Of a DNA stretch of 64,000 bases, positions 51,612-60,373 are shown in pieces; the stretch's first letter is position 1, and each line of letters begins with the position of its first letter. The stretch comes from Tenacibaculum pelagium (lineage in GTDB: Bacteria; Bacteroidota; Bacteroidia; Flavobacteriales; Flavobacteriaceae). A model generated the notes under the pieces. It ran no database searches, was not told the DNA's origin, and was given only the letters and a program-made list of their open reading frames with translations. Where the stretch lies: assembly GCF_014062345.1 (NCBI RefSeq), contig NZ_JACGLS010000007.1, positions 1 to 64,000 of the forward strand. The letters are read 5' to 3'. A program made the position numbers and the translations under genes.

Positions 51612-53360
51612 TTAATTATGAGACAACAAATTTAATCCGTTTTCTATTAATGATTTGTAACTCTTGTTACTTTTTAAATTCTCTAAATAATTATTCAATT
51701 CTGTTTGAATAGAATAATTATTTATGATTGACAATTCTAATAATTCTAAAGGCAATAACCAATCATTCTCATACTCATTTTGTAATTTTAAGAAAACAAC
51801 TTTTACTTTCTCTTCTGAAACCGTATTTTCTTCACGTATTACTCTTACTTCATTATATAATTTATACAACTCTTTTTCAGCTTCAGAATAATTAATTTTA
51901 TGTGTTTTTGTTTCAGAAACCTTTCCTATATCTCCAAAAGAATTAACATCTGCTGGCCCTGAGTATGCGGCTTTAATTTCTTTACCAACTGCCATATCGT
52001 AAATTCCCCAATCAGGATGAAATAACACTTTTTCTCCATGAGTTACCATACAGTTTTTAAATGAAACTAATTGAATTCGTCCTCTTAAGTCTCTTGTTCC
52101 TGTAATAACTTCTCCAACAACTTTTATTCCTCCTTCAAAATCGAGTTGTACTTGCTTACCTTCATAAATTCCATATGCTTCTAAATCACGCGGACTCATA
52201 TCTTCAATAGGTAAATTAATTCCTTTTAGTTTACCAATAGGACTTCCAAAACCTTCAGCATGATATTCAATCCCATGCCCAATCAATTCTTTATCTCTAT
52301 TCGCTAGAGCTGTAGGTCCGGTAGTTTGAATATAAATAGCGTTGTTTTTCTCGTCTTTAATCACATTAGTAAATACTCCCGAAACCTGTAAACCAGTACT
52401 TAATTCAAGTGTTCCAAGGTTTTTAGAATCTATTAATTTCTCAACTCCTCTTAAACCACCTGTCCTAAGCGCCATAGTATTTGCAAACTCATTTAATACT
52501 AAACTTAAATGCGAAAAACTAGGTGTTACAAATAATTGTGGCTGAGGTTTTGTAATATCGAAACTCACATTTGCTGCATCAATAGAATAAGGTACTTTTT
52601 TCACCTCATCTTGCATACACCACTTGCTTTCTCCTATAGATGATAATAGACCTGCTCCGTAAATTTTAGGATCATTAAGCTCACCAATTAATCCGTACTC
52701 AACTGTCCACCAGTGTAAATTTCTAATCTGAGCCATTTCAGATAACTCACCCATATTGTCTTGCAGCCATTCTACCTTTTCTTGTGCTTCATCAATCTCT
52801 TTTTGAGTAGAATTCGGGTTTTCTTTTAAAATAGAAAGTAAACGAATCGCCTCATACATCTCATAATCTTTTGATGACGAAATTGCTTTCGATCCTATTT
52901 CTCCAAAACGGCGTAAATATTCTGAATATTCTGGGTTTGCAATGATAGGTGCATGACCAGCTGCTTCATGTATAATATCTGGTGCTGGTGTATACTCTAT
53001 ATGATCTATAGTACGCATATCAGAGGCAATCACCAAAACATTATAAGCTTGAAACTCCATAAATGCATTCGGCGGAATAAACCCATCAACCGAAACTGCT
53101 GCCCAACCAATTTCTTTTAAAATCCGATTCATTCCTTCCATATAAGGAATACTATCAACAGAAATACCAGTTTTTTCTAAACCATTTATGTATGATGAAT
53201 GTGCTACTCTACCTAAATAATCAACATTCATACGCATTACATAACGCCAAACTGCTTGGTTTTGCGCCGTGTATTCATCATAAGGCTGTTTTACTACAAA
53301 TTTATGTAAGTGTTTTGGTAGTTTTTTAGTGACATCATTTAATTCAAAATGAGATTCCAT
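51612..53360 (-). CDS. aromatic amino-acid hydroxylase (phenylalanine 4-monooxygenase type)
   Basis: A 582-residue pterin-dependent hydroxylase, twice the length of the usual bacterial enzyme. The catalytic domain (about 1-310) has iron ligands His131 and His136 (HEAAGH) and Glu221 (WTVEYGLIG). The C-terminal half (about 330-582) contains a beta-rich segment (LEAYGIYEGKQVQLDFEGGIKVVGEVITGTRDLRGRIQLVSF) and a helical tail, as is usual for the long Bacteroidota form. It probably makes tyrosine from phenylalanine. Confidence 0.92.
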   Translation of the reverse strand: MESHFELNDVTKKLPKHLHKFVVKQPYDEYTAQNQAVWRYVMRMNVDYLGRVAHSSYINGLEKTGISVDSIPYMEGMNRILKEIGWAAVSVDGFIPPNAFMEFQAYNVLVIASDMRTIDHIEYTPAPDIIHEAAGHAPIIANPEYSEYLRRFGEIGSKAISSSKDYEMYEAIRLLSILKENPNSTQKEIDEAQEKVEWLQDNMGELSEMAQIRNLHWWTVEYGLIGELNDPKIYGAGLLSSIGESKWCMQDEVKKVPYSIDAANVSFDITKPQPQLFVTPSFSHLSLVLNEFANTMALRTGGLRGVEKLIDSKNLGTLELSTGLQVSGVFTNVIKDEKNNAIYIQTTGPTALANRDKELIGHGIEYHAEGFGSPIGKLKGINLPIEDMSPRDLEAYGIYEGKQVQLDFEGGIKVVGEVITGTRDLRGRIQLVSFKNCMVTHGEKVLFHPDWGIYDMAVGKEIKAAYSGPADVNSFGDIGKVSETKTHKINYSEAEKELYKLYNEVRVIREENTVSEEKVKVVFLKLQNEYENDWLLPLELLELSIINNYSIQTELNNYLENLKSNKSYKSLIENGLNLLSHN

Positions 53361-53475
53361 ATAGTTGTTTGTTTTGCTGGGTAAATTTAAGTTTTTTATG
53401 CTTCACAAAAAATCGATATCAGTTAAATTATAATATTTAGTATCTTTACGTTTATCACAAAAATCAAAAAATAAT

Positions 53476-54249
53476 ATGAGAAATCGCGGAGGTTTAAAAA
53501 TTAGACTTTTAATCGGAGCTGCTATTGCATTATTTGCTTTAGTAAAATATTGTTCTAGCGCAGAAGTAAATCCATATACAGGTAAAAAACAGCATATTTC
53601 TATTTCTCCAAAACAAGAAATAGCCATTGGTTTAAGCAGTGCTCCACAAATGGCACAACAACATGGTGGATTATACCCTAATCAACAGTACCAAGATCTA
53701 GTAGATCAAATAGGTAAAAAATTGGTAGACAATAGTATCGCTAGAGAATCTGGTTATCCTTTTGAATTTCACTTATTAAGAGACGAAAGAGCCATTAATG
53801 CATTTGCTTTACCTGGCGGACAAGTATTTATTACCTATGCTTTATTCTCTAAACTAAAAAATGAAGATCAATTAGCGGGTGTTTTAGGGCATGAAATTGG
53901 ACATGTTATCGGACGTCATTCTGCTGCTCGCATGGCGAAACAAGATTTAACACAAGGGTTACTTTCTGGGGTTTCAGTTGGGTTCGACCCCAGTACCGCT
54001 CAAGGTGCTGCTGCCATAGCCAATGTTGTAAACATGAAGTATGGTCGTGGAGATGAATTAGAAAGTGATGACTTAGGAGTTAAATTAATGGTAGATGCAG
54101 GTTATAATCCTGAAAGTTTAATTGGTGTAATGGAAATTTTAAAAGCTGCTGCGGGTCCAAATAGAACTCCTGAATTCCAAAGTACGCACCCCGACCCTGA
54201 AAATAGAATTGAAAAAATTAAAGAAGCGATTCGTAAGTATCGTAAATAA
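53476..54249 (+). CDS. M48-family metalloprotease
   Basis: A 257-residue Zn protease with an N-terminal hydrophobic anchor (about 10-24), HEIGHVIGRHSAARM as the HExxH zinc motif, and the third ligand in GRGDELESDDLGV. It is membrane-attached or periplasmic, like BepA/YcaL-type quality-control proteases. A clear terminator follows. Confidence 0.93.
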   Translation: MRNRGGLKIRLLIGAAIALFALVKYCSSAEVNPYTGKKQHISISPKQEIAIGLSSAPQMAQQHGGLYPNQQYQDLVDQIGKKLVDNSIARESGYPFEFHLLRDERAINAFALPGGQVFITYALFSKLKNEDQLAGVLGHEIGHVIGRHSAARMAKQDLTQGLLSGVSVGFDPSTAQGAAAIANVVNMKYGRGDELESDDLGVKLMVDAGYNPESLIGVMEILKAAAGPNRTPEFQSTHPDPENRIEKIKEAIRKYRK

Positions 54250-54268
54250 TTTATAAATCATATTTATT

Positions 54269-54308
54269 AAAAATGCTTTTAGAAACTAAATCTAAAAGCA
54301 TTTTTTTG
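54269..54308 (+). terminator. intrinsic terminator after the M48 gene
   Basis: Stem AATGCTTTTAGA/TCTAAAAGCATT with a 7-nt loop and a T run. Confidence 0.88.
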
Positions 54309-54360
54309 TAACAAAAACAATAAAAAAGCTACTAATAAGTATAACTTTAAATTATTAGCT

Positions 54361-54627
54361 ATGGGATTTGGAGGTTCGGTTGCAGGCATGATCGTTAGCC
54401 TAAAAAACAATAAAAGAAATCGTAAAAGTACTTTTGAAAAATTAGACCGTTTTCAGAAAGAAAATAGTGATACACTACATTTTAAAAACTCTGCGACTCA
54501 AGAAGAACTTGAAGCTATAAAATCTCGCATAAAAAAAGAGAACAACGTTTTACTAATTAAAAACATCCTTCTTTTTATGATTGCATTAGCTATTTTATAC
54601 TATGCGATTAGTTTCATTAATTTTTAA
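54361..54627 (+). CDS. small hypothetical protein with a C-terminal membrane helix
   Basis: An 88-residue protein: Gly-rich start, a basic helical middle (KNNKRNRKSTFEKLDRF) and one C-terminal transmembrane segment (LLIKNILLFMIALAILYYAISF). Tail-anchored topology. Function unknown; it precedes gpmI. Confidence 0.7.
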   Translation: MGFGGSVAGMIVSLKNNKRNRKSTFEKLDRFQKENSDTLHFKNSATQEELEAIKSRIKKENNVLLIKNILLFMIALAILYYAISFINF

Positions 54628-54663
54628 TAATCTTTCTTACTTTTACCATTCAATTCTACAGAA

Positions 54664-56181
54664 ATGAATAAAAAAGTAATTTTAATGATACTTGATGGTT
54701 GGGGAATTACCCAAGACCCTAAAGTGTCTGCTATATACAATGCAAAAACACCGTATATAAATTCATTACACAACAAATTTCCTCATGCTGAATTACGCAC
54801 CGATGGTGAACATGTAGGTTTACCTGAAGGGCAAATGGGCAACTCAGAAGTTGGACATATGAATTTAGGTGCTGGTAGAATTGTGTATCAAAATCTAGCG
54901 AAAATAAACAAGGCAGTTAAAGATGGTTCTTTAGCTCAAGAAACTGAATTACTCAACGCTTTCGAATACGCTAAAAAGAATAATAAAAATGTTCATTTTT
55001 TAGGATTAGTTTCTAATGGCGGAATTCACTCACATATTGATCATTTAAAAGGACTACTTGATGCAGCAAGTAAACATGAACTAAAGAATGTATTTCTTCA
55101 TGCCTTTACAGATGGTCGTGACTGTGACCCGAAATCAGGAAAATACTTTATCAACGATATTCAAGAACACATGCAAAAAACTACTGGTGAGTTGGCAACA
55201 ATCACCGGTCGCTATTACGCTATGGATCGTGATAATAGATGGGAACGTGTACAATTAGCTTACGATGCTTTAGTCAACGGCAAAGGTTCTTTATCAACCA
55301 ACGCTACCGAAAGCATTCAACAAAGTTATGATAGCGGTGTTACCGATGAATTTATAAAACCAATAATTATGGTTGATGATAATAATCAACCAAAAACTAC
55401 GATTAAAGAAGATGATGTAATTATATTCTTTAATTTTAGAACTGATAGAGGTCGTCAATTAACGGAAGCTTTACATCAAAAAGATTTTGTTAAATTTAAC
55501 ATGAAAAAACTACCATTATATTTTGTTACCATGACAAATTATGATGAAACTTTTAAAAACACCAATGTTATTTACAACAGTAACAATATTGAAAATACAT
55601 TAGGTGAAGTTTTAGAAGCTGCAAATAAAAAACAAATCCGAATTGCAGAAACTGAAAAATATCCACATGTAACATTTTTCTTTTCTGGAGGAAGAGAGCA
55701 AGAATTCGAAGGAGAAAAAAGATTATTATGTCCTTCGCCAAAAGTAGCTACTTACGATTTAAAACCAGAAATGAGTGCTTACGAAATTCGCGATGCTATT
55801 GTTCCTGAATTAAAAAACGGAGAAGTAGATTTTGTGTGCTTAAACTTTGCAAATGGTGATATGGTTGGACATACTGGTGTTTTTGAGGCTGCAGTTAAAG
55901 CTTGCGAAACGGTAGATAACTGTGTAAAAGATGTAATCAACACTGCTTTAGACAACAACTATACTACTATTTTAATTGCCGACCACGGAAACTGTGAAAC
56001 CATGATAAATCCAGATGGATCGCCACATACAGCACATACAACTAATCCTGTACCAATGATTTTAATTGACAAAGATTTAAAGTCAATAAAAAATGGTGTT
56101 TTAGGTGATATTGCTCCAACTGTTTTACGACTAATGGGAATAGATCAACCAAAAGAAATGACACAACATTCGTTAATTTAA
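54664..56181 (+). CDS. gpmI: 2,3-bisphosphoglycerate-independent phosphoglycerate mutase
   Basis: A 505-residue two-Mn enzyme of glycolysis. N-terminal LMILDGWGI metal site, catalytic Ser in GNSEVGHMNLGAGR, GRYYAMDRDNRW, and C-terminal metal sites (NFANGDMVGHTG, ADHGNCE, HTAHTTNPVP). Typical length. The thioredoxin-like lipoprotein follows by 13 nt. Confidence 0.98.
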   Translation: MNKKVILMILDGWGITQDPKVSAIYNAKTPYINSLHNKFPHAELRTDGEHVGLPEGQMGNSEVGHMNLGAGRIVYQNLAKINKAVKDGSLAQETELLNAFEYAKKNNKNVHFLGLVSNGGIHSHIDHLKGLLDAASKHELKNVFLHAFTDGRDCDPKSGKYFINDIQEHMQKTTGELATITGRYYAMDRDNRWERVQLAYDALVNGKGSLSTNATESIQQSYDSGVTDEFIKPIIMVDDNNQPKTTIKEDDVIIFFNFRTDRGRQLTEALHQKDFVKFNMKKLPLYFVTMTNYDETFKNTNVIYNSNNIENTLGEVLEAANKKQIRIAETEKYPHVTFFFSGGREQEFEGEKRLLCPSPKVATYDLKPEMSAYEIRDAIVPELKNGEVDFVCLNFANGDMVGHTGVFEAAVKACETVDNCVKDVINTALDNNYTTILIADHGNCETMINPDGSPHTAHTTNPVPMILIDKDLKSIKNGVLGDIAPTVLRLMGIDQPKEMTQHSLI

Positions 56182-56194
56182 AACAACAACTACA

Positions 56195-56725
56195 ATGAAA
56201 AAAATTATATACTTTTTAACCGTATGTTTAATAGCATCATGTGCTACAACACCAAAGCAACCTGCAGTAAAAGATAAAGATGGAAACTTAGTAGGAATTG
56301 CTACTAAAAAAGATTTTCAACAAGAACCATACGGATCAGAATGGTTTAATGATTTCTACTCGTATTACGAAACTGACAAGAATATTGTAAATCAATTAAA
56401 GCCATATTTAAAAGATGTAAAAATTAAAGGTTTTATGGGTACATGGTGTGGAGATAGTAAAAGAGAAGTTCCTAATTTTTACAAAATATTAGATGAAGCT
56501 GAATTCAATTATAAAAACCTTGAATTAGTAACCGTAAATCGTAAAAAGAAAGCAAACGGACTGGAAGAAGGTTTTAACGTTCTTAGAGTACCAACTTTTA
56601 TTTTTTATAAAGACGGAAAAGAAATTGGGCGTTTTGTAGAGCATGCTGTTGATAATAGCACTGTAGAAAAAGATTTCTTAAAAATAGTTTCTGGTCAGCC
56701 ATACACGCATCCATATCAAAAATAA
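56195..56725 (+). CDS. thioredoxin-like lipoprotein
   Basis: A 176-residue lipoprotein (LIASC, Cys16) with a thioredoxin fold: KIKGFMGTWCGDSKREVPNFYKIL has one active-site Cys (WCGDS, not CxxC), and VLRVPTFIFYKDGKEIGRFVE includes the cis-Pro. Likely a periplasmic thiol protein with a modified active site. It precedes map by 29 nt. Confidence 0.88.
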   Translation: MKKIIYFLTVCLIASCATTPKQPAVKDKDGNLVGIATKKDFQQEPYGSEWFNDFYSYYETDKNIVNQLKPYLKDVKIKGFMGTWCGDSKREVPNFYKILDEAEFNYKNLELVTVNRKKKANGLEEGFNVLRVPTFIFYKDGKEIGRFVEHAVDNSTVEKDFLKIVSGQPYTHPYQK

Positions 56726-56728
56726 CCG

Positions 56729-56736
56729 TAAATTTG
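56729..56736 (+). promoter_or_regulatory. -7 box of map
   Basis: TAAATTTG, matching TAnnTTTG, 18 nt before the map ATG at 56755. Confidence 0.4.
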
Positions 56737-56754
56737 CGCTTCAATATTTTTAAC

Positions 56755-57573
56755 ATGATCAAATCAAAAACTAGAGAAGAAATCGAACTAATGCGCGAAA
56801 GTGCATTGGTAGTATCAAAAACTTTAGGAATGCTTGCGAAAGAGGTAAAACCTGGAGTTACTACTTTATATCTTGATAAGCTTGCTGAAGAATTTATTCG
56901 AGAGCAAGGAGCTATTCCTGGTTTTTTAGGACTGTATGATTTTCCGAATACACTTTGCATGAGTCCAAACTCACAAGTTGTACATGGAATTCCAAACAAT
57001 ACACCTTTACAAGAAGGTGATATTATCTCTATTGATTGTGGTGCTATTAAAAACGAATTTTATGGAGATCATGCTTATACTTTTGGTGTAGGTGAAATCG
57101 CTCCTGAAGTTCAAAAATTATTGGACGTAACCAAAGAAAGTTTATACGTTGGCATTCGTGAATTAAAAGTAGGAAATCGTGTAGGCGATGTTGGTTTTGC
57201 GATTCAGAATTTCACTGAAAAACATGGTTATGGAGTTGTTCGAGAACTAGTTGGTCATGGTATTGGTAAAGTGATGCACGAAGATCCTGAAATGCCAAAC
57301 TATGGGCGTAGAGGTCGTGGTAAAAAATTTATTGAAGGGATGGTTGTTGCTATTGAGCCTATGACAAACATGGGAACTCAAAAAATATTACAACATAAAG
57401 ACGGATGGACAATTACCACTTTAGACGGTAAACCTTCAGCTCATTTCGAACATGATGTTGCCATTGTTGATGGTAAACCAGAAATACTTTCAACTTTTAA
57501 ATACATAAACGAAGCTTTAGGTATTGAAACGGATGAAGAAGATGAGTTCAGACAGCAACCTTTAGTTTTATAA
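56755..57573 (+). CDS. map: methionine aminopeptidase type I
   Basis: A 272-residue metalloenzyme removing N-terminal Met. Visible: VVHGIPNN (His), DCGAIKNEFYGDHAYTF (Asp pair), ELVGHGIGKVMHEDP (His) and VVAIEPMTN, HDVAIVDGKPEIL. The start at ATG 56755 (MIKSKTREEIE) fits the family. The methyltransferase gene starts at a GTG 1 nt after the stop. Confidence 0.96.
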   Translation: MIKSKTREEIELMRESALVVSKTLGMLAKEVKPGVTTLYLDKLAEEFIREQGAIPGFLGLYDFPNTLCMSPNSQVVHGIPNNTPLQEGDIISIDCGAIKNEFYGDHAYTFGVGEIAPEVQKLLDVTKESLYVGIRELKVGNRVGDVGFAIQNFTEKHGYGVVRELVGHGIGKVMHEDPEMPNYGRRGRGKKFIEGMVVAIEPMTNMGTQKILQHKDGWTITTLDGKPSAHFEHDVAIVDGKPEILSTFKYINEALGIETDEEDEFRQQPLVL

Positions 57574-57574
57574 G

Positions 57575-58345
57575 GTGTCTTTATTCAAAACTATATTAAA
57601 CACTATTCCAAGACCAATTTTAATCAAGGCAAGCTATTTAGCTCGCCCTATAATTGCTTGGTGGTTAAAAGGTGATAAGTTTACCGACCCTATTAATGGG
57701 AAATCTTTCCGTAAATTTTTATCTTATGGTTATGGAATACAAAGAGAAAATGCACTTTCTCCTTCTACACTGTCTTTAGAAAGACACCGTTTATTATGGT
57801 TGTACTTACAAAACGAAACTGATTTTTTTTCTACAGATAAAAAGCTAAAAGTATTACATATTGCTCCTGAGCAATGCTTTCTAGATATTTTCAGAAAGCA
57901 AAAAAACTTAGATTATATCACTTCAGATATAGAGTCGCCAATTGCAGATGTAAAAGCAGATATTTGCGATTTACCTTTTAAAAACAATGAATTTGATGTT
58001 GTTTTTTGTAATCATGTTTTAGAACATATTCCTGACGACACTAAAGCGATGCAAGAATTATATCGCGTATTAAAATCAGGGGGATTTGGAATTTTTCAAA
58101 TTCCACAAGATTTAAATAGAGAAACTACTTTTGAAGACGATACTATTACCGACCCAAAAGAACGAGCTAAAATTTTCGGACAATACGATCACGTAAGAGT
58201 ATATGGTCGTGATTATTTTGACAAACTTCGTTCAATTGGATTTGAAGTAGAAGAAGTTGATTTCACAAAAAAAATCGCTCCAGAAAAACTAGAACGATTT
58301 GCTTTAATGAAAGGCGAAATTTTGCCTGTGTGTTTTAAGAATTAA
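57575..58345 (+). CDS. class I SAM-dependent methyltransferase
   Basis: A 256-residue methyltransferase with the Rossmann elements KVLHIAPEQCFL (motif I), a motif II Asp (YITSDIE), DICDLPFKNNEFDVVFCNHVLEHIPDD (motif IV, with HVLEHI) and LKSGGFGIFQIP. GTG start 57575, 1 nt after map. Substrate unknown; the HVLEHI form is common in lipid/quinone or sugar methyltransferases. Its 3' end overlaps the convergent apbE gene by 4 nt. Confidence 0.88.
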   Translation: MSLFKTILNTIPRPILIKASYLARPIIAWWLKGDKFTDPINGKSFRKFLSYGYGIQRENALSPSTLSLERHRLLWLYLQNETDFFSTDKKLKVLHIAPEQCFLDIFRKQKNLDYITSDIESPIADVKADICDLPFKNNEFDVVFCNHVLEHIPDDTKAMQELYRVLKSGGFGIFQIPQDLNRETTFEDDTITDPKERAKIFGQYDHVRVYGRDYFDKLRSIGFEVEEVDFTKKIAPEKLERFALMKGEILPVCFKN

Positions 58346-59319
58346 TTAGAAAACTCTGCTATTTTTCCATCTTTATCCGCATATAACAACACCGCTTTTA
58401 TTCGTGGGTATTTATTTAAAAACTCTTTAGACTTTTCTAAACCCATTGCCATAAATGCAGTTGCATAAGCATCAACATCTGCACAATCAACTTCTCCGTA
58501 AACTGTAGCGCTTAATAAATTACTTTCTGTTGCAAAACCTGTTTTAGGATTTATGGTATGCACATATTTTTGTCCATTTTTTCCAACTCTAAATTTTCTG
58601 TAATTACCAGAACTTGCCATCGATTGATTGTTTAAGTCAATAAATCTTGACACACTTCTTGTGCCATCAGCATTTGGGTCGTCAATAGCAACTTTCCAAT
58701 AGGCACCTCTACTATTTTTACCTTTTGCTCGAATCTCTCCTCCAATTTCAACTAAATAATTGGTTACGTTTTTACTTTCTAAAAATCGTCCAACAACATC
58801 AATTCCATATCCTTTAGCAATCGAATTAAAATCTAAACAAGCATCTTTAAATTGTTTCTGAATATTTCTTCCTTTTAAACTTACTTTATCCAAACCTACT
58901 TGCTTCATTAATTCATTTACTTGTAAAGTATCTAAATCTTTCTTCTCTCTTTTATAACCAAAACCCCAAGCATTAACCAAATTACATACAGTTGGATCGA
59001 AGTACCCATCAGTTTCTTTATAAATGCGTTTAGATTTTTGAAAAACTTCTAAAAATAAATCGTCAATAACTACTGTAGAATCCCCTTTGTTGATTTTTGA
59101 AATATCAGAAGTAGGTATATAAGTCGACAATGATTTATTCACTATATAAAACAAGCTATCAATCGATTTCTGATAGTCTACATTATCTAGATAAGTAATA
59201 TGATAAGTAGTTCCAAAAACCAAACCTTGTAACTTAGTTTTGTTTACCTTTTTTTCTTGTTTACAAGCAGTTATAAAAAACAGCAGTAAACTTGCTATAA
59301 AAAATATCTTTTTTGTCAT
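58342..59319 (-). CDS. apbE: FAD:protein FMN transferase (ApbE)
   Basis: A 325-residue lipoprotein (FFITAC, Cys19). ApbE motifs: LQGLVFGTTYHITY, FDPTVCNLVNAWGFG, LDFNSIAKGYGIDVV, VEIGGEIRAKG, SSGNYRKF and HTINPKTGF. It attaches FMN covalently to Thr of flavoproteins such as NqrB/NqrC and RnfG outside the cytoplasm. Typical length. Confidence 0.96.
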   Translation of the reverse strand: MTKKIFFIASLLLFFITACKQEKKVNKTKLQGLVFGTTYHITYLDNVDYQKSIDSLFYIVNKSLSTYIPTSDISKINKGDSTVVIDDLFLEVFQKSKRIYKETDGYFDPTVCNLVNAWGFGYKREKKDLDTLQVNELMKQVGLDKVSLKGRNIQKQFKDACLDFNSIAKGYGIDVVGRFLESKNVTNYLVEIGGEIRAKGKNSRGAYWKVAIDDPNADGTRSVSRFIDLNNQSMASSGNYRKFRVGKNGQKYVHTINPKTGFATESNLLSATVYGEVDCADVDAYATAFMAMGLEKSKEFLNKYPRIKAVLLYADKDGKIAEFSN

Positions 59320-59449
59320 CTTTTTAATTTAATCACAAAAATAATTGATTCTTACTTCATAAAAGATTGTTAATTCTCTTTTTTGTGTACTCATTTTTTT
59401 AAATTTGCTTTAATATTGTTTTAATAACTCATCTGAAAAATCAGAAAAA

Positions 59450-60298
59450 ATGAAGAAAATAATTGCATTCCTTACCGTTTCAATTTTATTAGCATCTTGT
59501 GCTTCAACAAAAGAACTGGAAGCTTTAAAAGCTAAACACTCTCAAACAAAAGAAGAATTATTAGCTGTAAAAGCTAATTTAACTAAGTGTTTGGTTGAAA
59601 AAGAAAGTTGCCAAGACAAAGTAGCTAATCTAGAGACTTCAGTAAGCGACTTAAAAAAAGACAAAGAAAACACATTACAACAAGTTGAAAACTTAACTGT
59701 TTTAACGAAAGGAGCTAATGACAATATTAAAGAAACATTAACTCAATTAAGTAAAAAAGACAAATACATTAATAGAATTAGAGCTGCTGCTTCTAAAAAG
59801 GATTCTTTAAATTTAGTAGTTGCCTTTCACTTAAAGAAAGAATTACAACAAGGAATTGACGATGAAGACATCGAAGTAAATGTTGAAAAAACAGTAGTAT
59901 TTATTTCTATTTCTGATAAATTATTATTCAAGAGTGGAAGCTACACTGTTTCAGACAAAGCATCTAAAGTATTAGAAAAAGTTGCTACTGTAGTAAACGG
60001 ACAGCCAGAAATGGATGTAATGATTGAAGGTCATACTGATGACACTCCTGTAACTGCTGGATCAGCTTTAAAAGACAACTGGGGTTTAAGTGTTTTAAGA
60101 GCAACATCAATTGTTCGTGAATTACAAAACAAATACAGTGTAGCACCTAGTAGATTAATTGCCGCAGGTAGAGGTAGTTTCGCTCCATTAGTAGCAAACG
60201 ACTCACCAGTTAACAAAGCAAAAAACAGAAGAACAAAAATTATAATTTTACCTCGTTTAAATCAATTCTTCGAATTGTTAGAGCAAAAAGCTGAATAA
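59450..60298 (+). CDS. OmpA-family lipoprotein
   Basis: A 282-residue lipoprotein (LASC, Cys17): coiled-coil region about 20-115 (LEALKAKHSQTKEEL, VANLETSVSDLKKDKEN), then an OmpA peptidoglycan-binding domain with IEGHTDDTPV and NRRTKIIILP. It should bridge the outer membrane and the wall. A TAAATTTG lies about 43 nt upstream as a possible -7 box. A terminator follows at 60320. Confidence 0.93.
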   Translation: MKKIIAFLTVSILLASCASTKELEALKAKHSQTKEELLAVKANLTKCLVEKESCQDKVANLETSVSDLKKDKENTLQQVENLTVLTKGANDNIKETLTQLSKKDKYINRIRAAASKKDSLNLVVAFHLKKELQQGIDDEDIEVNVEKTVVFISISDKLLFKSGSYTVSDKASKVLEKVATVVNGQPEMDVMIEGHTDDTPVTAGSALKDNWGLSVLRATSIVRELQNKYSVAPSRLIAAGRGSFAPLVANDSPVNKAKNRRTKIIILPRLNQFFELLEQKAE

Positions 60299-60319
60299 TT
60301 TTTTCTTCAATAGATATTT

Positions 60320-60352
60320 AAAAAGACTACTCTAAATGAGTAGTCTTTTTTT
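60320..60352 (+). terminator. intrinsic terminator after the OmpA lipoprotein gene
   Basis: Stem AAAAAGACTACTC/GAGTAGTCTTTTT with a 5-nt loop and a T run. Confidence 0.9.
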
Positions 60353-60373
60353 ATTCAAAAAAACTAACGTTCT